Positions 7,931-16,314 of a stretch of DNA of 64,000 nt are shown here, one piece after another (the first letter of the stretch is position 1; the number at the start of each line of letters is the position of its first letter). The position numbers and the translations under genes are program-made. Origin of the DNA: Sporosarcina sp. P13 (GTDB lineage: Bacteria > Bacillota > Bacilli > Bacillales_A > Planococcaceae); assembly GCF_002743055.1 (NCBI RefSeq), contig NZ_PDYM01000014.1, forward strand, positions 1 through 64,000, written 5' to 3'. The notes below the pieces were generated by a model that saw only the letters and a list, made by a program, of their open reading frames with translations, searched no databases and was not told the origin of the DNA.

Positions 7931-9475
7931 TCACACCGGATAAACCGGATGCTTGCGGTCTGTACACTGGATATATTTCGTCGCATACGCTTCGTAGCGA
8001 GTAATCAGCTCATCGCGCAGTGCGTCTGCCGGGACAATGCCGTCGATAATCATTTCGGAAGCTAAACGGTAAATGTCGATATCTTCGTTGTATTCGTTTC
8101 GCTTCTTTTCAATATAAGCTGCGCGCTCTTCTTCAGGTAGCGCGGCGATTTTGTTTGAGTAGACCGCGTTGACAGCTGCGTCCGGCCCCATGACCGCGAT
8201 GGAAGCGGTTGGCAGCGCCAAACACGTGTCCGGTTCAAATGCCGGGCCTGCCATGGCGTACAACCCTGCGCCGTATGCTTTGCGGACGATGACGGAAATT
8301 TTCGGCACTGTCGCTTCTGACATCGCAAAAATCATTTTCGCCCCGTGGCGGATGATGCCTGCGCGTTCTACTTTTGTTCCGATCATGAATCCAGGCACGT
8401 CGACTAAGAACAGCAGCGGGATGTGGAATGCGTCGCAAAGGTTGATGAACTTTGCTGCCTTGTCGGCAGAGTCGTGGAATAGCACGCCACCTTTAACGCG
8501 CGGCTGGTTCGCGATAATGCCGACCGCTTTTCCGCCGATGCGCGCAAGGCCAGTAATGAGTTCGCCTGCAAACAGTTTCTTAATTTCAAAAAATGAATCT
8601 TCATCGATAATCCCTTTGATCAAGTCGTGCATATTAAACGGAGCGTTTTCATTTTTTGGAATAATTTCTTCCAGTGCCTTATCCAGCTGTTTCGGCCCCA
8701 CTGCATCACGTACAGGCGGCTTTTCCGAGAAATTTGCCGGGAAATACGATAAATATCTCCGCGCCGCTGCGATTGCTTCTTCTTCGTTTTTCGCGAGCAC
8801 ATCGCCGCATCCTGAAGTTGTGCAGTGCATGCGCGCGCCGCCCATTTCTTCAAGCGTTACTTTTTCGCCGATAACCATTTCCGCCATGCGCGGCGATCCA
8901 AGGTACATCGAAGCGTTTTTGTCGACCATAATGACGATATCGCAAAACGCCGGGATATACGCGCCGCCAGCGGCTGATGGGCCGAACAAGACGCAGATTT
9001 GCGGAATGCGGCCGGATAATTTCACTTGGTTATGGAAAATTTTCCCTGCACCGCGACGACCCGGGAACATTTCGACTTGATCTGTAATCCGTGCGCCTGC
9101 CGAATCGACTAAATAAACGAGCGGCACATTCAATTTTTCAGCGGTTTCCTGGATGCGGATAATTTTTTCCACTGTTCGCGCGCCCCATGAGCCTGCTTTG
9201 ATTGTGGAATCATTCGCCATGACACAAACAACTTGGCCGTTAATCTTCCCCATGCCTGTTACAACACCGTCAGCAGGAAGATCGCCCACCATGCAGTTCG
9301 CGAATTGGCCGTCTTCGATTTCAATATCTGAATCGAATAATAATTTCAAGCGGTCTCTGACGAACATTTTCCCTTGTTCCGCATTTTTCTCTTGGTATTT
9401 CGGCGCGCCACCTTTTTTAATCTGCACTACCCTTTCATTCAATGCTTGCTGCAAAGATTTCGTATCCGTTGTCAT
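7931..9475 (-). CDS. yngE: Methylcrotonyl-CoA carboxylase carboxyltransferase (beta) subunit, YngE-like
   Basis: 514 aa. The start at 9475 follows AAGGGAGG by 8 nt; the longer reading from 9505 lacks a site. Two crotonase-fold halves (about 20-260 and 270-510) form the carboxyltransferase that moves CO2 from biotin to 3-methylcrotonyl-CoA. Typical segments are GPSAAGGAYIPAFCD in the N-half and VKGGVLFHDSADKAAKFI and VPGFMIGTKVERAGIIRHG in the C-half. It is the last gene of the operon and partners with the biotin carboxylase and the small biotin carrier encoded upstream. A propionyl-CoA carboxylase role is less likely given the HMG-CoA lyase and methylglutaconyl hydratase neighbours. Confidence 0.93.
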   Translation of the reverse strand: MTTDTKSLQQALNERVVQIKKGGAPKYQEKNAEQGKMFVRDRLKLLFDSDIEIEDGQFANCMVGDLPADGVVTGMGKINGQVVCVMANDSTIKAGSWGARTVEKIIRIQETAEKLNVPLVYLVDSAGARITDQVEMFPGRRGAGKIFHNQVKLSGRIPQICVLFGPSAAGGAYIPAFCDIVIMVDKNASMYLGSPRMAEMVIGEKVTLEEMGGARMHCTTSGCGDVLAKNEEEAIAAARRYLSYFPANFSEKPPVRDAVGPKQLDKALEEIIPKNENAPFNMHDLIKGIIDEDSFFEIKKLFAGELITGLARIGGKAVGIIANQPRVKGGVLFHDSADKAAKFINLCDAFHIPLLFLVDVPGFMIGTKVERAGIIRHGAKMIFAMSEATVPKISVIVRKAYGAGLYAMAGPAFEPDTCLALPTASIAVMGPDAAVNAVYSNKIAALPEEERAAYIEKKRNEYNEDIDIYRLASEMIIDGIVPADALRDELITRYEAYATKYIQCTDRKHPVYPV

Positions 9476-9501
9476 AGTCTTGCCTCCCTTATGATCATTC
9501 A

Positions 9502-10284
9502 TCATTCGCCAGTATATACAGGCTTGCGTTTTTCCTTGAATGCCTGCAGACCTTCGAGCCGGTCTTTTGATGGAATCGTCACTTCATAGGCAGTCTGTTC
9601 GATTGCGAGCCCTGTATGCAATTTGACGTCATAGCCGTGGTCGATCGCGAACTTCGCCTGCGCGACAGCAAGCGGACCGTTCGCTGCGATTTGTCCCGCG
9701 ACAGCAAGCGCTTTATCCATCAGCTGATCAGGCGCCACAATGTATTCAACGAGCCCGATTTCCGATGCTTCTGCCGCTTTGACTCTGCGCGCTGTGAAAA
9801 TAAGCTCTTTCGCCCGTCCTTTGCCGATCAATCTTGGCAGACGCTGCGTACCGCCAGCTCCCGGAATAATACCGAGCGAAGTTTCCGTCAATCCGAACGT
9901 TGCCGTCTCTGCTGCAATGCGGATGTCGCATGCCAGCGCCAGTTCTGTCCCACCGCCGAGCGCAACGCCGTTGACTGCGGCGATGACCGGCTGCGGCAGT
10001 AATTCAATTCCGTTAATCGTCTGGCGGATCAATGAAACCGTCTTGCGCACATCGACCGGATTCATTCCTGCGCGTTCTTTTAAATCAGCACCCGCACAAA
10101 AGGCTTTTTCACCGGCGCCCGTTATAATAACAGCGCGGATTTCCCGGTCGTAGCGGCATTCCATCAGCGCATCGTAAAGCCCGTTCAGCATCTCGACTGA
10201 CAATGCATTCGCCGCTTCCGGACGATTCAATAAAATGACCGCAATTCCTTCGCTGCGCCTCTTTAATACCACTTTATTCTCCAT
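9502..10284 (-). CDS. yngF: Enoyl-CoA hydratase, probable methylglutaconyl-CoA hydratase (YngF-like)
   Basis: 260-aa crotonase. The oxyanion-hole segments are FCAGADLKERAGM (about 65-77) and NGVALGGGTELALACDIRIA (about 105-125). The catalytic Glu lies in TETSLGIIPGAGGTQRLPR (about 131-150). Its position between carboxylase and lyase genes predicts hydration of 3-methylglutaconyl-CoA to HMG-CoA, the fifth step of leucine breakdown. It lies 13 nt from the lyase gene and 26 nt from the carboxyltransferase gene. Confidence 0.92.
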   Translation of the reverse strand: MENKVVLKRRSEGIAVILLNRPEAANALSVEMLNGLYDALMECRYDREIRAVIITGAGEKAFCAGADLKERAGMNPVDVRKTVSLIRQTINGIELLPQPVIAAVNGVALGGGTELALACDIRIAAETATFGLTETSLGIIPGAGGTQRLPRLIGKGRAKELIFTARRVKAAEASEIGLVEYIVAPDQLMDKALAVAGQIAANGPLAVAQAKFAIDHGYDVKLHTGLAIEQTAYEVTIPSKDRLEGLQAFKEKRKPVYTGE

Positions 10285-10297
10285 TCACTCACGTCCT

Positions 10298-11203
10298 TCA
10301 CTGATCATGCTTACCGGCAGCCTGCAAGCTTTTACTTGGAAGCGCCTGGCCGATTTTTTCTTGAATAAACGCGGACGCCATTAAAATTTTCTCTTCATCG
10401 ACGCCGGTATGAATGCCCATGCCGTGCAGCATATACAATAAATCGTCTGTCACCGCGTTGCCTGAAGCACCCGGTGCGTACGGACAGCCGCCGAGCCCAC
10501 CAACTGAACTGTCGAACACCGTAATGCCCATATCAAGCGACGCCAGGACATTCGCTAAAGCCGTCCCGCGTGTGTCATGGAAATGCATTGCCAATTTGTC
10601 TGCCGGAAAACGTTTCAGTAGCACGTCAAGCACTTCCTGGACTTGCCGCGGATTCGCAACACCGATCGTATCGCCCAGCGACAATTCGTCAATGCCCATG
10701 TCAAACAGCGACTCCGACACGCGGACGACCGCTTCCGTATCGACCGCGCCTTCGTATGGACAGCCGAACACTGTAGACACATAGCCTCTCGTCTTCTTGC
10801 CTATCGCATTCGCGTCTTGGACAATTTCTTTTAATACAGGCAGTGTATCCGTAATTGTTTTATTAATATTTTTCAAATTATGTGTTTCGCTCGCTGACAT
10901 GAACACCGAAGCTTCATCGATATCCGCCGCCAAAGCCCGTTCAAGCCCTTGACGGTTCGGGACGAGCGCCGAGTAACAGACGCCCAGCTCCCGATGAATA
11001 CCTGCCATCACTTCACCCGCGTCCGCAAGCGCTGGAATCCATTTCGGATTGACGAAAGACGTCACTTCAATCGATGTCAGGCCGCTTTTAGACAGCCCAT
11101 TAATCCAAGCGATTTTGTCTTCTGTCGGAATGAAGATTTTTTCGTTCTGCAGTCCGTCGCGCGGTCCGACTTCTTTAATCGTAATCGTTTCAGGCCATTT
11201 CAT
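10298..11203 (-). CDS. yngG: Hydroxymethylglutaryl-CoA lyase (YngG-like)
   Basis: 301-aa TIM-barrel lyase that cleaves HMG-CoA to acetoacetate and acetyl-CoA, the last step of leucine catabolism. TIKEVGPRDGLQNE at the N-terminus carries the substrate and metal residues. MHFHDTRGTALAN supplies the metal-binding histidines. GLGGCPYAPGASGN is the family signature with the catalytic Cys. Length and motifs are complete. It lies downstream of the biotin-carrier gene. Confidence 0.95.
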   Translation of the reverse strand: MKWPETITIKEVGPRDGLQNEKIFIPTEDKIAWINGLSKSGLTSIEVTSFVNPKWIPALADAGEVMAGIHRELGVCYSALVPNRQGLERALAADIDEASVFMSASETHNLKNINKTITDTLPVLKEIVQDANAIGKKTRGYVSTVFGCPYEGAVDTEAVVRVSESLFDMGIDELSLGDTIGVANPRQVQEVLDVLLKRFPADKLAMHFHDTRGTALANVLASLDMGITVFDSSVGGLGGCPYAPGASGNAVTDDLLYMLHGMGIHTGVDEEKILMASAFIQEKIGQALPSKSLQAAGKHDQ

Positions 11204-11226
11204 CGTTTCATCTCCTTCTACAGGAA

Positions 11227-11439
11227 TTATTCAATGATTGCGATGACGTCTCCTTCGTTGACGAATTCGCCTTCGTTCACTTTTACTTCTTTTATGAAGC
11301 CGTCAAAATCAGTAGCAATTGGTATTTCCATTTTCATAGATTCCAAGATGGCGATGTCTTGATCTTCTTCTACCTCGTCGCCTGCTTTCACGAGTACTTT
11401 CCAAACGTTTCCTGCCATACTTGCTGTAATTTCTGTCAT
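11227..11439 (-). CDS. Biotin/lipoyl attachment carrier protein of the carboxylase
   Basis: 70-aa single biotinyl domain with biotinylation motif ESMKMEIP and target Lys36. It is the mobile biotin carrier between the separate biotin carboxylase and carboxyltransferase; larger enzymes have this domain fused. The start at 11439 is chosen for the GGGAGG just upstream. The alternative ATG at 11460 overlaps the previous stop as ATGA but lacks a ribosome-binding site. It corresponds to the small biotin-carrier gene of the B. subtilis yng operon. Confidence 0.92.
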   Translation of the reverse strand: MTEITASMAGNVWKVLVKAGDEVEEDQDIAILESMKMEIPIATDFDGFIKEVKVNEGEFVNEGDVIAIIE

Positions 11440-11456
11440 AATAGTTCCTCCCAAAG

Positions 11457-12824
11457 TCATTTCGTCTGTTTGTGTTTTTTCTTTTTCTTCGTCAAATACT
11501 TTTCTACGAATTCCGTCGTCGTATCCCCAAAACGGAATGCTTCATGCGCTGCTACTTCCTGAAGCATCGGAATATTTGTCTTGATGCCTTCGATATGGTA
11601 GTTCAAGAGCGCTTCCTGCAGCCGGTCGATCGCTTCGTCGCGGTCTTTACCTTTGACGATGAGTTTTGCGATCATCGGGTCGTAAAACGGTGTGACGACC
11701 GACTCGCCGTGGACAGCCAATTCGTGGCGGATGCCCGGTCCTTCCGGTAGCTCCAGTTTCGTGATCTTCCCCGGTGATGGGAAAAATGTATTTGGATCTT
11801 CTGCGTAAATCCGCACTTCAATTGCGTGCCCATCGCGTTTGACGTCTTCCTGCGCAAATGAAAGTGTTTTCCCCGCTGCGATATCGAGCTGCTCTTTCAC
11901 TAAGTCAAGCCCCGTAATTTCTTCCGTAATCGGGTGCTCTACTTGTAGCCGTGTATTCATTTCAAGAAAATAGAAGTTTTGATCTGCGTCGACTAAAAAC
12001 TCGATTGTTCCGGCGTTTTTATAGCCGATGGACTTCGCCGCTTTAACCGCCGCTTCACCCATTTTTCTTCGTGTCTCTTCTGAAATGAATGAAGACGGTG
12101 CTTCTTCTACGACTTTTTGGTGGCGGCGTTGAATTGAACATTCGCGCTCCCATAAGTACACTAGATTTCCTTCATTGTCCGCTAAAATCTGGATTTCGAT
12201 ATGGCGCGGCTTTTCGATGAATTTTTCAATATACATCGCGCCGTCGCCGAAGAAATCAGCCGCTCGTTTTTGATTGCCTTCGAATGCTTTGCAGATTTCG
12301 TCGGCGCTGTAGACGACTTGCATACCGATTCCGCCACCGCCTGCAGACGCTTTCAGCATAACCGGATAGCCGATGCTTTCCGCCGCTTCGATCGCCTCTT
12401 CCGCGTCCGCAAGCGAACGGGTGACACCCGGCACGACTGGAACACCGGCTTTTTCCATCGCCTTGCGCGACGCAATTTTGCTGCCCATTTCAGAAATGAC
12501 TTCAGGCGGAGGCCCGATGAACACGAATCCTTCTTCTTCGCAGCGGCGCGCGAATTCGGCATTTTCAGAAAGCAGACCATAGCCCGGGTGGATTGCTTCT
12601 GCTTTCGACTGATGCGCCGCTTCCAAAATTTTATCAATTTTCATATAACTTTCCGTTACACGCGGTCCGCCGAGCAAATATGCTTCATCCGCCTGCTTGA
12701 CGTGGACAGCTTCCGCATCCGCTTCAGAATAGACACCGACCGTTTTAATGCCAAGTGCCCTGCATGTACGTATGACACGGGCCGCTATTTCCCCACGGTT
12801 CGCAATCAAAATCTTTTTAAACAT
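11457..12824 (-). CDS. yngH: Biotin carboxylase subunit (AccC-like, YngH-like)
   Basis: 455-aa ATP-grasp biotin carboxylase that carboxylates biotin on the small carrier. It starts with MFKKILIANRGEIAARVIRT. The Gly-rich ATP loop KASAGGGGIGMQVV lies near 160-175 and the signature EMNTRLQVEHPITEEITG near 285-302, followed by the C-terminal domain EVRIYAEDP. The ATG at 12824 has AAAGGGTG at good spacing; a GTG three codons earlier lies too close to it. The Lys-rich tail is unremarkable. A second, housekeeping accC is expected elsewhere for fatty-acid synthesis. Confidence 0.94.
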   Translation of the reverse strand: MFKKILIANRGEIAARVIRTCRALGIKTVGVYSEADAEAVHVKQADEAYLLGGPRVTESYMKIDKILEAAHQSKAEAIHPGYGLLSENAEFARRCEEEGFVFIGPPPEVISEMGSKIASRKAMEKAGVPVVPGVTRSLADAEEAIEAAESIGYPVMLKASAGGGGIGMQVVYSADEICKAFEGNQKRAADFFGDGAMYIEKFIEKPRHIEIQILADNEGNLVYLWERECSIQRRHQKVVEEAPSSFISEETRRKMGEAAVKAAKSIGYKNAGTIEFLVDADQNFYFLEMNTRLQVEHPITEEITGLDLVKEQLDIAAGKTLSFAQEDVKRDGHAIEVRIYAEDPNTFFPSPGKITKLELPEGPGIRHELAVHGESVVTPFYDPMIAKLIVKGKDRDEAIDRLQEALLNYHIEGIKTNIPMLQEVAAHEAFRFGDTTTEFVEKYLTKKKKKHKQTK

Positions 12825-12925
12825 GATGTTCACCCTTTCAATTTATCATGTAATCAAGCTTTCGTTTGTGCTTCAAGTTAGGAAAAAAGGAGGCCGGCCG
12901 CAAAAAGACCGGCTCCGCTGTTCAT

Positions 12926-14893
12926 TTATTTGCCCACAGTTTTCGCTTCCACGGCGCTCTGAAGTTCCGCAACTGTCGACGGATCTTCAAGCCCCGTCAC
13001 ATCGCCCGCAACACTGCCTGTCGTAACGATTTCTTTAATCAAGCGGCGCATAATTTTTCCGCTCACCGTTTTCGGCAGAGAGTCGGTTATGACAATTTCT
13101 TTCGGCTGGGCAATTTTTCCGATCTGGCGGATGATGTTTTCTTTAATCCGCTCTGCGACTTCCTGCCCGTCTGCTACATTTTCAGAAAGGCGGACGAAAA
13201 CGAAAGGCACTTCTCCTTTAATTTCATCCGGCACGCCAATGACCGCACATTCCGCTACGCCTGCACATTCGAGTACGGCGCTTTCCATTTCCATCGTGCT
13301 CAAACGGTGGCCTGCGACGTTGATTGCATCGTCGGAACGGCCTACTACCCAAATATATCCATCTTCATCGACCAGCGCGAGATCGCTTGCGTAGTAGCTG
13401 CCGCCGACTTGGCTGTAGTATGAACCATAGTAACGTTCCGGCTCTCTCCAAATCGTCCGGCACAGCATCGGGAACGGCTGTTTTATGATCAAGTTGCCGA
13501 GCTGCCCGGCTTTCACGGATTCGCCGGCTTCATTGACGACATCGAACACAGCGCCTAAAAACGGCGTGCCGGAAGAGCCCGGTTTCATCGGTGTCAGCCA
13601 TGCTGCTCCTGCAATCGGCGAGCCGGCTGTTTCGGTCTGCCCCCAAGTGTTGTTAATATAGACTTTTTTCTTGCCGAGCACTTCATATGTCCAGTGCCAC
13701 GTCTCCGCATCGAACGGCTCGCCGACGAGTGCGATTACGTCAAGGCATGATAAGTCAAACTGCTCGATCGGCTTCTGTCCCATGCTTTTCAACATGCGCA
13801 GCGCTGTCGGAGCGGTAAATAATTTATTGACACGGTATTTTTCAATGATTTGATAAAAACGTGTCTTCTCGGGATAATCGATCGCCCCTTCGTAAACGAC
13901 TGTCGTGACGCCGTTCGCAAGAGATCCGACGATGCCCCAAATATGCATCGTCAGCCAGCCGATATCCGCCGTGCACCAAAATACGTCGTCATCGCGATGG
14001 TCGAGATGGTATTTTGCGTAGACATAGTTCTGCACGACGAATGCCGTCCCTGAATGCACGATTCCTTTTGGCTTGCCCGTCGTCCCGCTCGTATAGAAAA
14101 CGATGCCGCTTTCATTCGCTTCAAGGCGCTCCGGTTCGCAATGGATGCTCGCTTTTTCCGTCAGCTCATGCCACCAATAATCGCGGCCTTCCTGCATATC
14201 AATATCAATACCCATGCGATTGACGACTATGACCGCTTCAACTGACGAAGTAGATGACGCCACTTGATCGACTTTTTCTTTCAAGCGGATTTCTTTGCCG
14301 CGGCGCACTGTCGCATCCGCTGTGACGATGACTTTCGGTTCAAAGCTAGCCAGCCGGTCGGACAAAGAATGCTCCGAATAGCCGGAAAAGACTGCGTTGT
14401 AAATCGCCCCAACACGGAAACACGCGAGCACCGCTATGACCGCTTCCGCCAAGTTCGGCAGATAAATTGCGACACAATCGCCTTTTTTCACACCGAATGA
14501 ACGAAGCACATTGGAAAAACGGTTCACTTCCGCAAGAAGCATAGAATACGTGTAAAACTTCGAATCGCCGTTCTCGCTTTCCCAAATGAGCGCTGTCCGG
14601 TTACCGGCACCGTTATGTATATGCCGGTCGAGTAAATTGATACTTGGATTCGTAATGCCGTCAACGAAAAACTTGAAATCAGGGAGCGTGCCGCTGATTG
14701 TCTCTGTCCACGGTTCATACCATTCGAGCTCACGGGCCTGCTGATCCCAAAATGCAGCCGGATCTTCCTGAGACTGCCGGAGAAGTTCTTGGAAAACTTC
14801 TGCGCTTCCGATCGAAGTCGAGCGCGCCTTTTCTTCACTAGGATAAATAAGTTTACTATTCGCCGCTACTTGTAAAACTCGTTCAATATCCAT
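12926..14893 (-). CDS. Acetyl-CoA-synthetase-like acyl-CoA synthetase with an enlarged acyl pocket
   Basis: 655-aa ANL-superfamily enzyme of the Acs type. It occupies the yngI place in the operon but is longer than the roughly 550-aa B. subtilis YngI. The P-loop motif is YTSGTTGKPKGIVH (267-280) and the catalytic Lys lies in PKTVSGKIMRR near the C-terminus. The Acs motif TWWQTE, whose second Trp closes the acetate pocket, reads TWGQTE here (Trp417-Gly418). Trp to Gly at this place is known to admit longer and branched acids. I infer activation of isovalerate or a related branched or short acid, feeding the adjacent dehydrogenase. Acetoacetate or propionate are alternatives. Confidence 0.88.
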   Translation of the reverse strand: MDIERVLQVAANSKLIYPSEEKARSTSIGSAEVFQELLRQSQEDPAAFWDQQARELEWYEPWTETISGTLPDFKFFVDGITNPSINLLDRHIHNGAGNRTALIWESENGDSKFYTYSMLLAEVNRFSNVLRSFGVKKGDCVAIYLPNLAEAVIAVLACFRVGAIYNAVFSGYSEHSLSDRLASFEPKVIVTADATVRRGKEIRLKEKVDQVASSTSSVEAVIVVNRMGIDIDMQEGRDYWWHELTEKASIHCEPERLEANESGIVFYTSGTTGKPKGIVHSGTAFVVQNYVYAKYHLDHRDDDVFWCTADIGWLTMHIWGIVGSLANGVTTVVYEGAIDYPEKTRFYQIIEKYRVNKLFTAPTALRMLKSMGQKPIEQFDLSCLDVIALVGEPFDAETWHWTYEVLGKKKVYINNTWGQTETAGSPIAGAAWLTPMKPGSSGTPFLGAVFDVVNEAGESVKAGQLGNLIIKQPFPMLCRTIWREPERYYGSYYSQVGGSYYASDLALVDEDGYIWVVGRSDDAINVAGHRLSTMEMESAVLECAGVAECAVIGVPDEIKGEVPFVFVRLSENVADGQEVAERIKENIIRQIGKIAQPKEIVITDSLPKTVSGKIMRRLIKEIVTTGSVAGDVTGLEDPSTVAELQSAVEAKTVGK

Positions 14894-14935
14894 TCAATCG
14901 CCCCTTTGTCAATTCATTGAAGACCCTTTCAAAAA

Positions 14936-16075
14936 TCAGCAGCCGATCTGTTTCGCAATGACCATCCGCTGGACTTCGGACGTGCCTTCGCCGATTTCCA
15001 AAAGTTTCGCATCGCGGAAGAAACGCTCGACTTGGTATTCTTTAATATAGCCGTAGCCACCGTGAATCTGCACTGCTTGATCGCAGACACGCATGCACAT
15101 TTCAGAAGCGAATAATTTCGCAAACGCCGCTTCTTTTTTGAATGGGCGGTCTTGATCTTTCAGCCACGCTGCTTTATACACCATATTGCGTGCCAGTTCG
15201 ATATTCATCGCCATATCCGCGAGTTTGAACTGAATCGCCTGGAAGTTCGAAATGCTTCTGCCGAACTGCTTTCGCTCTTGCGCGTAATTCAGCGCCTTCT
15301 CGTACGCACCCTGCGCTACGCCGACAGCCATCGCGCCGATGCCGATCCGTCCACCGTCAAGCGTCGCTAAAAACTGTTTGTAACCGCTTCCAATTTCGCC
15401 GAGGAGATTTTCTTGTGGCACACGGACGTTTTCCAAAATCAATTCCGTCGTGTTAGAAGAATGAAGTCCCATTTTTTCATAGTTTGCGATGACCGTAAAT
15501 CCTGGTGCATCAGTAGGCACGATAAATGCGCTGATGCCGTTCGTTCCTTTCGATCGATCTGTAATCGCCGTCACAGCAAGATGTTTCGCATAGCTCGCAT
15601 TCGTAATGAAACATTTCGAACCGTTAATGACCCACTCATCGCCTTCAAGAACAGCTGTCGTTTCTGTACCTCCCGCATCCGATCCTGCATTCGGCTCCGT
15701 CAATCCAAACGCCCCGAACGATTCGCCCGTACAAATCGGCGTCAAATATTTCTCTTTTTGCTCCGGTGTGCCGAATAAATGAAGCGGCGCTCCGCCAAGA
15801 GAAATATGCGCAGAATACGTGATGCCTGTCGATGCGCAGACACGGCTCAATTCTTCCGTGACGATCGCAAAACTCGTCGTATCCGCTCCGCTACCGCCGT
15901 ACTCTTCCGGGAAAGGCAGCCCCATCAAGCCAAGCACCGAAAACTTTTCAAAAATCTCTTTCGGGAATTCCCCTGTACGATCACGCTCATCCGCACCCGG
16001 CGCCACTTCCGCTTCCGCAAACTCGCGAACTAGCTTGCGCACCATTTGTTGTTCATCCGTCAAATCAAAATTCAT
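14936..16075 (-). CDS. yngJ: Acyl-CoA dehydrogenase, probable isovaleryl-CoA dehydrogenase (YngJ-like)
   Basis: 379-aa flavoprotein. The start at 16075 has GGAGGG 9 nt upstream; the TTG at 16081 is too close to it. Motifs include FGAFGLTEPNAGSDAGGTETTA (flavin and substrate binding, about 120-141), the ERKQFGRSISNFQAIQ segment, and the C-terminal signature QIHGGYGYIKEYQVERFFRD with EGTSEVQRMVI. It is the first gene of a seven-gene operon, and the order matches B. subtilis yngJIHGFE. It oxidises isovaleryl-CoA to 3-methylcrotonyl-CoA. A cre-like site and a divergent PucR regulator lie upstream. Confidence 0.92.
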   Translation of the reverse strand: MNFDLTDEQQMVRKLVREFAEAEVAPGADERDRTGEFPKEIFEKFSVLGLMGLPFPEEYGGSGADTTSFAIVTEELSRVCASTGITYSAHISLGGAPLHLFGTPEQKEKYLTPICTGESFGAFGLTEPNAGSDAGGTETTAVLEGDEWVINGSKCFITNASYAKHLAVTAITDRSKGTNGISAFIVPTDAPGFTVIANYEKMGLHSSNTTELILENVRVPQENLLGEIGSGYKQFLATLDGGRIGIGAMAVGVAQGAYEKALNYAQERKQFGRSISNFQAIQFKLADMAMNIELARNMVYKAAWLKDQDRPFKKEAAFAKLFASEMCMRVCDQAVQIHGGYGYIKEYQVERFFRDAKLLEIGEGTSEVQRMVIAKQIGC

Positions 16076-16142
16076 ATCCAATACCCTCCATTCCTCTTTT
16101 ACATTCCGTCATTGCCGTAAATCGTTCTGCCAACACTCAAAT

Positions 16143-16156
16143 TGCAAACGCCTTCA
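16143..16156. promoter_or_regulatory. Candidate CcpA cre site of the leucine operon
   Basis: TGCAAACGCCTTCA matches the cre consensus TGNAANCGNWNNCA at all but one defined position (and so does its complement). It lies about 70 bp upstream of the dehydrogenase start, inside the probable leader, where CcpA would block transcription in glucose. Confidence 0.6.
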
Positions 16157-16261
16157 TTTATCGATGTACTTTCAAACGACCCACTTTCATTTTATTTCCA
16201 ACTCACCTATAATGATAAACAATATAAAAATTCAATTCTATGTGTAATTTTCCGAAAGAAT

Positions 16262-16278
16262 TTGTGTGTTTTACACAA
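16262..16278. promoter_or_regulatory. Inverted repeat, candidate operator of the PucR-type regulator
   Basis: TTGTGT and ACACAA are perfect 6-bp arms separated by 5 nt. A looser TGTGTAAT copy lies about 25 bp to the left. The element overlaps the -35 region of the regulator and lies between the two divergent units, so it suits shared control. Confidence 0.45.
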
Positions 16279-16298
16279 AAAATACAAAATACTATAGA
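16270..16298 (+). promoter_or_regulatory. Probable sigma-A promoter of the PucR-type regulator
   Basis: TTTACA (16270-16275), a 17-nt spacer and TATAGA (16293-16298), 17 bp before the regulator start. The -35 overlaps the TTGTGT/ACACAA inverted repeat. Confidence 0.45.
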
Positions 16299-16314
16299 GT
16301 TAGGATGATAGATT

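Noticed and set aside
8169-9080. Long plus-strand open frame of 303 aa opposite the carboxyltransferase gene
   Set aside because: Antisense shadow of a GC-rich conserved gene; Pro/Ser/Ala-rich nonsense composition and no ribosome-binding site.
12201-12881. Plus-strand frame of 226 aa opposite the biotin carboxylase gene
   Set aside because: Antisense shadow, Arg/Phe-rich, no start signal.
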